A stretch of DNA of 64,000 bases, taken from assembly GCA_046351395.1 (NCBI GenBank), contig JAXLYP010000030.1, positions 80,952 through 144,951 on the forward strand. Reading direction: 5' to 3'. The stretch is from CAYYKK01 sp046351395. GTDB lineage: Bacteria; Myxococcota_A; Polyangia; Polyangiales; Polyangiaceae. Below the pieces are notes generated by a model. That model did not search any database, was not told where the DNA came from, and worked only from the letters and a program-made list of their open reading frames with translations. The translations under genes were made by a program, and so were the position numbers. This document shows positions 33,903 to 42,780 of the stretch, one piece after another. Each line of letters begins with the position of its first letter. Position 1 is the first letter of the stretch.

Positions 33903-36200
33903 CTACAGCATCGAGACGGGGTCGACGTCGATGATGGCGCGGACCCGCCGATCGAGCTTCGCGAGGATGGGCTCGAGGCGCGTCAGCATCGCGCGGAGCG
34001 GCGGGCGCTCCGCGGCGCGCAGCATCACGCGGAAGCGATAGCGCCCACGGAGCCGCGCGATCGGGGCGGCGGCGGGGCCGAGCACCTCCGCGCCGCCGAT
34101 CGCGCGCGCCTCCTTCGCGAGCGCGTGAGCCGCCTTCTCCGCGACCTTCACGTCCATCGCGTCGATGCGGAGGAGCGCGACGCGCGCGAACGGCGGGTAC
34201 CGCGAGTCCGCGCGATCACGGAGCTCCTCCTTCAGGAACCCGAGCACGTCGTGCTTCGCGGCGTGACGGATCGCGGAGTGCTCCGGTTGGCGCGTCTGGA
34301 TGAGCACTTTGCCCGGGCGCTCGTGCCGCCCCGCGCGACCCGCGACCTGGACGAGCAGCTGGAACGTGCGCTCGGCGGCGCGAAAGTCGGGCATCGAGAG
34401 CGCCGCGTCCGCCTGGATGACGCCGACCAGCGTGACGTTCGGCAGGTCGTGGCCCTTCGTGACCATCTGCGTGCCCACGAGGACGTCGATCTCGCCGCGC
34501 CGCATCCGCTCGAGGACGCGCTCCGCCTTCGCGCCGGACGCCACGTCCCGATCGAGGCGCGCGACCCGCGCCGTCGGGAACGCCGTGGCGATCGTCTCCT
34601 CGAGCTTCTCCGTCCCGAGCCCCTCGAGCTCGAGCGCCGGCGCGCTACAGCTCGAGCACGCGGTCGGGAGCTCCGTCTCGAACCCGCAGTAGTGACAGCA
34701 CACGCGGGACCGCGTGCTCCTCCGCTGGTGGAACGTGAGGGACACGGAGCACGCGGGGCACGTCTCGAGCGCGCCGCACGACATGCACACCACGCTCGGC
34801 GCGAAGCCCCGCCGGTTGAGGAACAAGATCGCTTGCTCCTTGCGCTCGAGCGTCGCGTCGAGCGCGCGATGGAGGGGCAGCGAGATCTTCTTCTCGCCGC
34901 TCGGCCCCGCACCGATGCGCTTCAGATCGACGATCTCCACCGTCGGGAGGGACGCCTCGCTGCGCGCGCGATCGGGGAGGGAGAGGCGCTCGAGCTTCCC
35001 CCGATCCGCGAGCGCCACCGACTCGAGCGACGGCGTCGCCGAGCCCAGGACGAGGACGGCGCGCGCCCGGTGCGCCCGAAGGATCGCCATGTCCCGTGCG
35101 TGGTAACGGACGCCCTCTTCCTGCTTGAACGACGCGTCGTGCTCCTCGTCCACCACGACGAGCCCGAGCTCCGGGACGGGCGCGAAGAGCGCGGAGCGCG
35201 CGCCGATGGCGACGCGGACCCGACCCGCCGCGGGCCCCGCGGACGTCGGATCGTGGAGGCGCTTCCACATCGCGAGGCGCTCCGCGTCCCCCAGGCCGCT
35301 GTGCAGCACGGCGACCTCGTCCCCGAACCGCGCGCGGAACCGCGCGACGAGCTGGGGCGTGAGCGCGATCTCCGGGACGAGCACGAGCGCGCCCCGGCCC
35401 GCGTCGAGGCAGCTCCGGATCGCGTTGAAGTAGACCTCCGTCTTGCCCGAGCCCGTGACGCCGTGGAGCAGGAAGCTCCTCGGCTCCGTCGAGCTCGGAT
35501 CGAGGCGGAGCGCACCCGCGAGCCGCGCCGCCGCTTCGGCTTGCGCCGGCGTGAGCTCCTTCCACGGATCGGTGGGCTCCGCCTCGACCCGGGCCGCGCC
35601 GCGCGCGACCGGTTCGAGCTTCACGAGGCCGAGGCCCTCGAGCTTCTGCAGCGCAGCGCGCGCCTGCGTGAAGTCACGCGCGAGCGCGCCGAGCGTCGCC
35701 GCGCCGGTCGCGCGGAGGCGGGCGAGCACGCGCTCGCTCTGCCCCCGCAGCTTGGGATCCGCGGAGCCCTCCGGGGGGATCGTCGCCGTCGCGAGGAGGT
35801 CCTGGCGCGGCGACGCCTTGCGCGACCCCTTCAGGCGCTCGAAGAGATCCGGCGTCGCGTCCACCGCCTCGAGGGCCTGCCTCTCCACCGCCGGAAGCGC
35901 GAGGCGCAGCACCGCGCCGATGGGCGCAAAGTAGTAGTCCGCGACCTCGCGCACGAACGCGAGGAGCTCCGCCGGCAGCGCGGGCGTGCTGTCCACGACG
36001 CCCGCGAGCGGCTTGAGCTCGATCCCATCGGGCGCGGGTGCCTCCCCCGAGCCCAGCACGACGCCCACCACTTTCCGCGCGCCGAACGGGACGAGCACGC
36101 GCGCCCCCGGGCGCGGCGGGCTCATCCACGTCGACGGGACGAGGTACGTGAACGCGTGCGCGAGCGGCACCGGCACGGCCACTTCGGCGAGGAGCGGCAT
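33903..36200 (-). CDS. priA: Primosomal protein N' (replication restart helicase)
   Basis: This 765-residue protein is PriA, a 3'-5' DNA helicase that reloads the replisome at stalled forks. An N-terminal DNA-binding region (VPVPLAHAFTYLVP) precedes the helicase core with Walker A HGVTGSGKTEVYF, VDEEHDASFK, LGSATPSLES, and the Cys-rich zinc region (CMSCGALETCPACS..., CCHYCG, CSSC), then GTQMVTKGHDLPNVTLVG and VAGRAGR. An alternative GTG start lies 9 bp upstream at 36209. It is convergent with the Kazal-like lipoprotein and divergent from the DUF362 fusion gene with about 215 bp between; no motif was seen in that gap. Confidence 0.95.
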   Translation of the reverse strand: MPLLAEVAVPVPLAHAFTYLVPSTWMSPPRPGARVLVPFGARKVVGVVLGSGEAPAPDGIELKPLAGVVDSTPALPAELLAFVREVADYYFAPIGAVLRLALPAVERQALEAVDATPDLFERLKGSRKASPRQDLLATATIPPEGSADPKLRGQSERVLARLRATGAATLGALARDFTQARAALQKLEGLGLVKLEPVARGAARVEAEPTDPWKELTPAQAEAAARLAGALRLDPSSTEPRSFLLHGVTGSGKTEVYFNAIRSCLDAGRGALVLVPEIALTPQLVARFRARFGDEVAVLHSGLGDAERLAMWKRLHDPTSAGPAAGRVRVAIGARSALFAPVPELGLVVVDEEHDASFKQEEGVRYHARDMAILRAHRARAVLVLGSATPSLESVALADRGKLERLSLPDRARSEASLPTVEIVDLKRIGAGPSGEKKISLPLHRALDATLERKEQAILFLNRRGFAPSVVCMSCGALETCPACSVSLTFHQRRSTRSRVCCHYCGFETELPTACSSCSAPALELEGLGTEKLEETIATAFPTARVARLDRDVASGAKAERVLERMRRGEIDVLVGTQMVTKGHDLPNVTLVGVIQADAALSMPDFRAAERTFQLLVQVAGRAGRHERPGKVLIQTRQPEHSAIRHAAKHDVLGFLKEELRDRADSRYPPFARVALLRIDAMDVKVAEKAAHALAKEARAIGGAEVLGPAAAPIARLRGRYRFRVMLRAAERPPLRAMLTRLEPILAKLDRRVRAIIDVDPVSML

Positions 36201-36415
36201 CCGCGACACTCTACGGCGATCCCGAGGGGGTGGAGGCCTTTCGCGCTTCGCCCGAGACGGAGAATGTCAGCGCGGAAGCGGGAGGCACAGGCAGAGCGTG
36301 GAGGGGTCGACCATCGTGGCGGCTATTTCGGACGCTCGACGCGAAGTACGGGATCGACGCCGACCGTAGGAAGGATGGCAACGCGGCCGCCCGATCCCCC
36401 TCCGCCTCCGGCAGA

Positions 36416-38389
36416 ATGCCCTTCCCCGTGGAGCATTCGCCCGCCCGCGAACCGACGACAGCGCTCAGCGCGCCAGCCTCCACGACCTCGTCCGACGCGA
36501 TGGTGCGCGAGATGGAGGAGCACCTCCACGCGATCAGGGTCGCCGCCAAAGGCAACGCCCGCCGAGAGCTCGAGGCGCTCTTCCTGCTCGCGCTCGAGCG
36601 CGAGGAGCTCGCGGCGATCGGGTACGGAGGCGAAGGCGTCCACGCGCGCGTCGCCGCGCTCCAGGCGGACGACGCGACGCGCGGGGTCGTCGCGTACGCG
36701 CTCCGCTGGGCCTCGCGTGACGAGCGCACGCACGCCGTCCTCGCCCGCGGCCTCCTCGTACAGACCGGGCGCACGCGCCTCGCCGCCGCGCGCCTCGCGG
36801 CGGGGTTCGGCGGCTGGATCGCGGGGTGGGCGGCGGCGATCGTCACCCACACGACGTTCCGCAGGGCCCCGCTCTCGCAGCTCGCCGCGCGCGCGATCGT
36901 CGCGCTCGGTCGCGTCGCCGGGAAGGTGCCCGAGACCGCGGCCGCGGCGCTCCGGCACCAGTCGTTCGCGCGCTTCTGCGCGTTCCAGGTCGGCGCGGAG
37001 AAGACCGCGGTGCTGTCGTGGGATCACGTCGCGCGGATCCTCGCGGACGATCCCAAGTACGCGAAGCTCGCGCCCACCGCGACGCGCATCGCGAACGACG
37101 AGCGCAAGCACGAGCGCGTCCTCGGCGTGCTCCTCGCGGCGTTCGACGACGAGGACCGCCCCCGCGAAGGCTACGACGCCGAGCGCCTCGCGGACGCGCT
37201 CCGCGACGTGGATCCCGCGTTCGTCCGCGGCGGCGCGCGGCGCGATCGCGTGGGCGCGCTGGGCGAGGGTGGCGTGGTCGCCGTCCGCGAGGACGCGCGC
37301 ACCCGCGCCGCGGATCCCGACGCGCTCCGCGAGCTCCTCCGGGGCGCGCTCGCCGCCGTGGATCTCGACGGAGCGATCGGCGCGAGCGCGGGTCGCGTCG
37401 CGATCAAGACCTCCTTCATGCTCGCCTACGACCGCCGCGACCCGAGCGCGCACGTCGATCGCGTCCTCGCCGAGGAGCTCGCCCGGATCTTGATCGAGCG
37501 CGGCGCGACGGACGTCGCGTACCTCGAGGCGCCGAACCACTGGGACCTCTTCTTCGCGGGGCGCAGCGTCGCGGAGGTGGCCCGGTATCTCGGGTTCGAG
37601 AGCCCGCTCTACCGGATCGTGGACGTGAGCGAGGATCAGGTACCCCACGCGTTCCGCCGCGGGCTCGGGCAGGACAGCGTGAGCCGCACCTGGCGGGACG
37701 CGGACACGCGCGTCGTGTTCGCGAAGATGCGGACGCACCCGATGATGCTCGTGCACCTCGCGACGAGCGCGCTCGAGTCCCTCGGCAAGCGAATCGAGGA
37801 GCTGCTCTTCGAGGAGCGCGAGGCGGATCTCGCGAGCGGCTCGATGATGTTCGTCGACGCGTTCCCGCCCGACCTCGCGATCCTCGACGCGACCCATCAC
37901 GTCCCGGATGGCCTCACGGGGATCCTCGGCGATCCCACGCCCACGTACCCCGGCCGCATCTACGCGGCGCGCGATCCCATCGCGCTCGACATCGTCGCCG
38001 CGCGGCACATGGGCGTGGAGCGCTTCCCGAGCGAGAACGCGATCGCGCTCGCCCTCGACTGGTTCGATGATCCGCGCCCCCGCACGACCGTCGACGGCCC
38101 CGACACGCGCATCGCCGGGCTCTCGAGCCCCCACCGGAACGATCTCACCGTGCTGCTCTCGACGCTCGCGTACCCCGTCTACGTCTTCCTGGGCGATCGC
38201 GGGAACCTCTGGGTGCCGCGCATGGATCCGAGCGCGTTCCCCATGCGACGCCGACAGACGCTCGCGGAGTGGCTGATTCGCCCGCTCCTCCGCTCGGTCT
38301 TCGGCTTCGGCAAGCCTCCGCGCCTCGCGCGCTCAGCGCGCGCCGCGGAGAGCGAGGACCACGCCGACCGCGATCGCGAGGACCGCTAG
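36416..38389 (+). CDS. Ferritin-like domain fused to DUF362
   Basis: The protein has about 657 residues from the ATG at 36416 (ATG at 36500 is an alternative). The N-terminal third is all-helical with ferritin-like ExxH patterns (EMEEHLHAI, RDERTHAVLARG, NDERKHERVLG). The C-terminal two thirds match DUF362: VAIKTSFMLAYDRR, AYLEAPNHWDLF, SGSMMFVDAFPPDLAILDATHHVPDG and RIYAARDPIALDIVAARHMG. DUF362 proteins are often linked to metal or flavin chemistry, while the helical part could bind two iron ions. The 3' end overlaps the convergent kinase gene by 57 bp. Confidence 0.75.
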   Translation: MPFPVEHSPAREPTTALSAPASTTSSDAMVREMEEHLHAIRVAAKGNARRELEALFLLALEREELAAIGYGGEGVHARVAALQADDATRGVVAYALRWASRDERTHAVLARGLLVQTGRTRLAAARLAAGFGGWIAGWAAAIVTHTTFRRAPLSQLAARAIVALGRVAGKVPETAAAALRHQSFARFCAFQVGAEKTAVLSWDHVARILADDPKYAKLAPTATRIANDERKHERVLGVLLAAFDDEDRPREGYDAERLADALRDVDPAFVRGGARRDRVGALGEGGVVAVREDARTRAADPDALRELLRGALAAVDLDGAIGASAGRVAIKTSFMLAYDRRDPSAHVDRVLAEELARILIERGATDVAYLEAPNHWDLFFAGRSVAEVARYLGFESPLYRIVDVSEDQVPHAFRRGLGQDSVSRTWRDADTRVVFAKMRTHPMMLVHLATSALESLGKRIEELLFEEREADLASGSMMFVDAFPPDLAILDATHHVPDGLTGILGDPTPTYPGRIYAARDPIALDIVAARHMGVERFPSENAIALALDWFDDPRPRTTVDGPDTRIAGLSSPHRNDLTVLLSTLAYPVYVFLGDRGNLWVPRMDPSAFPMRRRQTLAEWLIRPLLRSVFGFGKPPRLARSARAAESEDHADRDREDR

Positions 38390-39784
38390 CGCAGCGAGGA
38401 TCGCCCACCGGGCGCGCGATCGGCCCTCCGGGCGCGCGACGATGTCGCTCGTCGTGCCCTCGAGGCTGCGCGGCGCGAGGCTCGGCGGCATCTCGCCGGC
38501 GGGGGGAACGTCTCGTCCGAGAGCAGACTTCGGCTCGCTCATCGCGGGGCTCTTCTTCTTCTTTTTGAGTCGGAGGCGCGTCGGCGTGGGGGTGGGCGTG
38601 GGCTCGGCGGTCGGACTCCCCTCCCCCTCGGCTCGTGGCGCTGCGATGCGCACCATCTCGACGATCGGTCCTCGCCGGAGCGCCTCGACCGCGAGCGCGC
38701 GCCGATGCGCGACGCGCGTGATCTCGCCCTCGAAGTGGTCCGACAGCCACTCCCCGAGGCGGAGCGAGCTCGCAACGAGGCCCGCGCGGTGCGCGTAGTC
38801 CTCGAGCGCGCGGCGCATCTCGTCCGCGGACGAGAACCGATCCTCGCGAAAGCGCGTCAGCGCGCGCGCGACGATGGCGGAGATCTCCTCGTGGAGCGGC
38901 AGCCCGGCCGCGGGCAGCGGAGGGATCTCCGCGCGCCTCGCCACGTCGAGCAGCGAGCCGTTCGCTCCGCGCTTGTAGAGCTTCTTCCCGCTCAGCATCT
39001 CGAACAGGATGATCCCGAGCGCGAACACGTCCGCGCGCCCGTCGAGCGCGTCGCCCCAGGCTTGCTCGGGGCTCATGTACCCCGCCTTCCCCTCGATGAG
39101 CACCTTCGCCGCGGGCGCCGCGCCGAAGTCCAGGCCGGACGCGAGATCGCGCGGCTCCTCGTGCGCGCGCGCGATCCCGAAGTCGCAGAGCTTCACCTCG
39201 CCGTCGAGCGACAGGAGCACGTTCGACGGGGACACGTCCCGGTGGATGATCCCGACACGGTCGGCCTCCTCGAAGCGGAAGCGGTGCGCGTAGTCGAGCG
39301 CGGCGAGCACGTCGATCGCGATTCGAAGCGCCATCTCCGTCGGGATGCGCGTCCCGCTCTGCGCGCACTTCCGGAACAGCTCCCGCAGATCGAGCCCGTC
39401 CACGTGCTCCATCGCGATGTAGAGCGCGCCCGCGTCCCTCCCCAGGAACTCCACGCGCACGACGTTCGGGTGCGCGAGCCTCGACGCGAGCTTCGCCTCC
39501 GCCGCGAGGAGCTCGGAGAACCGCGCCTCCCCGGCGAGCTCCGGGAGCACCTCCTTCACGACGAGCTCCCGCACGACCCCGAGCTCGTTCCGCCGGCGCG
39601 CGCGGTAGATGTCCGCCATCCCGCCCTTGCCGATGTGATCGAACAGCTCGTACTCCCCGAGCTTGCAGGGCAAGAGGCGCCCAGGCGTCTTCCGCGCCGG
39701 CCTCCCCACGACGTCGATCGGTTGCGCGACCAAAGTGCGCCGTCGATGCCAGACCCAGGGCCCCCGGGCCAACTTTCGGTCCAC
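38333..39784 (-). CDS. Ser/Thr protein kinase with C-terminal membrane anchor
   Basis: The kinase core shows GKGGMADIYRARR, VVKEVLPEL, catalytic HRDVSPSNVLLS, LCDFGIARA and MSPEQAWG. A basic Pro/Thr/Lys-rich region (RLRLKKKKKS) precedes a single C-terminal helix (WAILAALAVLAIAVGVVLAL), so the kinase is tail-anchored in the inner membrane. The start is uncertain. The frame is open to a TTG at 39832, but this lies within a perfect palindrome; a GTG at 39784 and later GTG/TTG codons (39733, 39709) are possible, and the kinase fold starts at LGEYELFDH. The C-terminal coding end overlaps the DUF362 fusion gene. Confidence 0.9.
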   Translation of the reverse strand: MDRKLARGPWVWHRRRTLVAQPIDVVGRPARKTPGRLLPCKLGEYELFDHIGKGGMADIYRARRRNELGVVRELVVKEVLPELAGEARFSELLAAEAKLASRLAHPNVVRVEFLGRDAGALYIAMEHVDGLDLRELFRKCAQSGTRIPTEMALRIAIDVLAALDYAHRFRFEEADRVGIIHRDVSPSNVLLSLDGEVKLCDFGIARAHEEPRDLASGLDFGAAPAAKVLIEGKAGYMSPEQAWGDALDGRADVFALGIILFEMLSGKKLYKRGANGSLLDVARRAEIPPLPAAGLPLHEEISAIVARALTRFREDRFSSADEMRRALEDYAHRAGLVASSLRLGEWLSDHFEGEITRVAHRRALAVEALRRGPIVEMVRIAAPRAEGEGSPTAEPTPTPTPTRLRLKKKKKSPAMSEPKSALGRDVPPAGEMPPSLAPRSLEGTTSDIVARPEGRSRARWAILAALAVLAIAVGVVLALRGAR

Positions 39785-39830
39785 GAGCGCCCGGCGCTTC
39801 AGGTCCGAGCGCGAAGCCCGGGACGGAGTC

Positions 39831-39842
39831 AACTAGCTAGTT
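39831..39842 (+). promoter_or_regulatory. Perfect 12-bp palindrome AACTAGCTAGTT in a divergent promoter
   Basis: AACTAGCTAGTT is its own reverse complement and contains two TAG steps uncommon in this GC-rich DNA. It lies between the divergent kinase and subtilase genes, 29 bp upstream of the latter's start, a place expected for an operator acting on both genes. Confidence 0.45.
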
Positions 39843-39870
39843 TGGGCGGCTCGTACTACGAGCGGCGCGC

Positions 39871-41001
39871 ATGGCGCGGCCCCAGATCCCTTCCATCCCC
39901 GAACGCCTCGACGCCCACACCGACGTGACGGGGGAAGGCGTGGTGATGGGCTTCGTCGACAGCGGGTTCTACCCGCACCCGGACATGATGCGGCCGACCC
40001 GCCGCATCCGCGTCTACGCGGACGCGACGCGGGACGTCCCGAACGGCAACGAGTTCTTCACCGCGCAACCGTTCGGGTGGCACGGGACGATGACGGCGTG
40101 CGCGGCAGCGGGAAACGGCTACCGGAGCGGCGGGAGTTACCGGGGCATCGCGAGCGACGCGGAGGTGGTCCTCATCAAGGCCGGCACCTCGGGTGGGCGC
40201 ATCCTCGGCAAGAACGTCGCCCACGCGATCCGCTTCCCGCTCCGCTACCCGGACGTGGGCATCCGCATCCTCAACGTCTCGCTCGGCGTCGGCCCCGAGG
40301 ATCCGGATTTCTTCGAGGTGGAGCGCGCCGTCGAGGAGGTCGTCGCGTCGGGCATCACGGTGTTCGCCGCCGCGGGCAACAGCCCCGGACACAAAGTCGA
40401 GGCGCCGGGCTCGGCCCCCGCCGCGATCACCGTGGGCGGGCTCGTGGACAGCTTCTCGCCCGGCACGACGGACGACCGCGTCTGGCCCTCGAGCTATGGG
40501 ACGCACCGGCCCGGTGTGCAGAAGCCCGATCTCCTCGCCCCCGCGATCTGGCTCCCCGCGCCCATGCTCCCCGGTACCCTCACCGCGCGCGAAGCGCAGC
40601 CGCTCTTCGCCCTGCTCAGCATCCTCGAGGAGCTCAGCGCCGAGCACGGCTTCTCCGAGCGCAACACGCTCTCGACCCCGGAGGAGCGCACGCAGATCGC
40701 CGAGCTGATGCGCGTCGTCGAGGCGCGCATCATGCGGCAGAAGTACATCTCGACCGAGTACCAGCACGTGGACGGGACGTCGTTCGCGTCCCCGATCACC
40801 GCCTCCGTCGCGGCGCAGATGCTCGAGGTCACGCCGTCCCTCACCCCGAAGGAGATCCGCCGCGGCCTGCTCGAGACCGCCGAGCTCCTCGCGGACGTCC
40901 CGAAGGAGGTGCAGGGCGCGGGCGTGCTGAGGCCGCGATCCGCCGTGGATTGGGCACGCGCACGCGGCGCCGGGCGGCCCACCGTGACCGGCGCCGAGTA
41001 A
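39871..41001 (+). CDS. S8 (subtilisin-family) peptidase, probably cytoplasmic
   Basis: This 376-residue subtilase has the triad Asp30 (GFVDSGFYPH), His71 (FGWHGTMTA) and Ser around 305 (DGTSFASPITA), with the oxyanion Asn in FAAAGNSPG near 170. It lacks both a signal peptide and a clear prodomain, since the Asp appears only 30 residues in. The region between Asn and Ser contains a helical insert (AREAQPLFALLSILEELSAEHGFSE). It is therefore more like intracellular or type-specific effectors than secreted degradative subtilases. It diverges from the kinase gene with the palindrome between them. Confidence 0.9.
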   Translation: MARPQIPSIPERLDAHTDVTGEGVVMGFVDSGFYPHPDMMRPTRRIRVYADATRDVPNGNEFFTAQPFGWHGTMTACAAAGNGYRSGGSYRGIASDAEVVLIKAGTSGGRILGKNVAHAIRFPLRYPDVGIRILNVSLGVGPEDPDFFEVERAVEEVVASGITVFAAAGNSPGHKVEAPGSAPAAITVGGLVDSFSPGTTDDRVWPSSYGTHRPGVQKPDLLAPAIWLPAPMLPGTLTAREAQPLFALLSILEELSAEHGFSERNTLSTPEERTQIAELMRVVEARIMRQKYISTEYQHVDGTSFASPITASVAAQMLEVTPSLTPKEIRRGLLETAELLADVPKEVQGAGVLRPRSAVDWARARGAGRPTVTGAE

Positions 41002-41019
41002 CGCCGGTCGCGGCTCTCC

Positions 41020-42492
41020 TCAGTTCACGGTGGGTCGGTAGAACGGACGCTGCACGGTGACGTCCGCGTCCGACGCCATCGGCGCACGCGCGCGCGGGGC
41101 GCGCGGCGGAGGCAGCGAGGGCGGACGGATCACGGGCGGGCGCATCGACGGCGGACGCGCGGGCGGCGGCACGGACGGGACGCGCGCGGGCTCGCCGTAC
41201 GACTCGAGCTCCGGCGCCATGAGGCTCGGTGTCACGCCACCCTCGCCGAGGAGCGGCATGTCTTGGTGTCCGAGGCCGAAGAGATCGAACAGCGCTCGGT
41301 GCATCGGCGCGAGCTTCGCGACACCCGCGAGGACCGTGTCGTACGACACGAAGAGCTCCTCTCGGCGGCCGTCCCCGAGCGTGCGCTTCAGCGCGAGCTC
41401 GCCCGCGCCGTTCGACCGCCTCGCGATCTCGCGGATGTAGGGCGCGATGGACTCGATGAGGAGCCGCGCGATCGCCGCGGGCTGCTCGAACACGCGCCCC
41501 TCGGGCGCCGACTCCGTCGGCGGCGCGTGGAGCGGAACGTCCCGAAAATAGGCCGCCCGGAGCTTCGCGCGATGAGGGACGAGCGAGCGCAGCTGCCCCG
41601 CGACACGCGCGAAGAGCGCCCTCGCGACGGCCGCGTCCTCGGGCCCCATCGACTCGGGTTCGGCGGAGCGCGAGCCGTCCTCCGCGATGCGCGCGACCTG
41701 CACCGTCCCGTCCGGCGCGTAGACGATGCGGAGCCCCACGCTCGTCCGCTTCGAGGACCGCCGAAGCGTCATCGACGACTCGCCCGGCAGGTCGATGAGC
41801 TCCGTGACATAGAGCGCGTCCAGGGTCTCGAGCTCGACGCGCGGCTTGCGGAGCACGCGCTTCTTGATCAAGTGGATGCCCACGCCCGACGCGAGCGAGC
41901 TCACGCGCACCGCCTTCGACCACGCGTGCTCCACCGGGATCGCGACGTCCATGCTCACGTCCAGATCCCCGGGCGCGCGCGCGTGGACCTGCGCGACGGT
42001 CGTGCCGCGCCCGTCCAGGCGGACGCCCCACGCGATGCTCCACTTCGTGTTCGGGAGCTGATGGCGCTCGAAGAACTTCCCGATCGCCGGCATCACCCGG
42101 CTCAGCGCCGCCGTCTCGAGGGCCTTCGCGATCGCCGCGTCCCGGAAGCTCATGATCTCCTTCCGCAGGGCGTCGGTCATGCGCTGCGCGGAGAGGCCGA
42201 TCTGGCTGCGGAGGTCGTCCACGGGCTCCGCGTACGCGGACCGCACGGTCGCCTCGAAGTGCTCGAAGTGCCCGACCTCCTGGAGCGTGCGCTGCTCGAC
42301 CGCGGCGACGAGGCGCTTCTCCTCGACGCGCACCTCGTCCGCGCGCAGCAAGGCGACGGCGCACTCCACCGCGGCGCACCCGGTGTCGAGGAAGTTCTCG
42401 TCGAGCGGGAACGGCGTCGAATCACCGAAGAGGTATCGCGCGCGCGGTGCAGCCGGCGGCGCGGAGCTCGCGCGAGGAGGAACAGTCGTCAT
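41020..42492 (-). CDS. Hypothetical protein, myxobacterial type
   Basis: I do not recognise a named family in this 490-residue protein. It starts at the ATG at 42492, preceded by GGAGAG. The first part is RYLFGDSTPFPLDENFLDT, followed by a long helical stretch to about residue 160 (HFEHFEATVRSAYAEPVDDL...) with coiled-coil character, a beta-rich middle (TVAQVHARAPGDLDVSMDVAIPVEHAW), and a basic Pro/Arg-rich tail (repeated PPxxRPPSxRPP). No signal peptide, membrane helix or catalytic motif is visible. It is convergent with the subtilase gene (18 bp apart). Confidence 0.7.
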   Translation of the reverse strand: MTTVPPRASSAPPAAPRARYLFGDSTPFPLDENFLDTGCAAVECAVALLRADEVRVEEKRLVAAVEQRTLQEVGHFEHFEATVRSAYAEPVDDLRSQIGLSAQRMTDALRKEIMSFRDAAIAKALETAALSRVMPAIGKFFERHQLPNTKWSIAWGVRLDGRGTTVAQVHARAPGDLDVSMDVAIPVEHAWSKAVRVSSLASGVGIHLIKKRVLRKPRVELETLDALYVTELIDLPGESSMTLRRSSKRTSVGLRIVYAPDGTVQVARIAEDGSRSAEPESMGPEDAAVARALFARVAGQLRSLVPHRAKLRAAYFRDVPLHAPPTESAPEGRVFEQPAAIARLLIESIAPYIREIARRSNGAGELALKRTLGDGRREELFVSYDTVLAGVAKLAPMHRALFDLFGLGHQDMPLLGEGGVTPSLMAPELESYGEPARVPSVPPPARPPSMRPPVIRPPSLPPPRAPRARAPMASDADVTVQRPFYRPTVN

Positions 42493-42700
42493 GCGCTCTC
42501 CATCGGTCGCGGTCCGTCTTGACTGACGGCCGATCCAGAGCGCCTTGTGCAACGCGCGAGCCACGCCCGATTCGCCGCAGATTTGCGTCAATCACGGCGC
42601 CGTGACGCCCCCACACCTGGGCGCCCTTCGATCCGGGTGGCGCATCCCTTAGCCAGGCCGCGACGCGTGTCTCGGGGACGCTTCGAGCGCATTCGCCCGC

Positions 42701-42780
42701 GCCGTCAGAACCGGGAGCTGCGATCGCCGTCAGAACCGGGAGCTGCGATCGCCGTCAGAACCGGGAGCCGCGATCGCCGT
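42701..42780 (+). repeat. 25-bp tandem repeat, three copies, overlapping a gene end
   Basis: The unit GCCGTCAGAACCGGGAGCTG + CGATC occurs at 42701-42725, 42726-42750 and, with one change, 42751-42775, then GCCGT begins a fourth. The third copy contains the stop codon and last codons of the DHH phosphoesterase (minus strand), so the repeat grew outward from that gene's 3' end. Confidence 0.9.
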
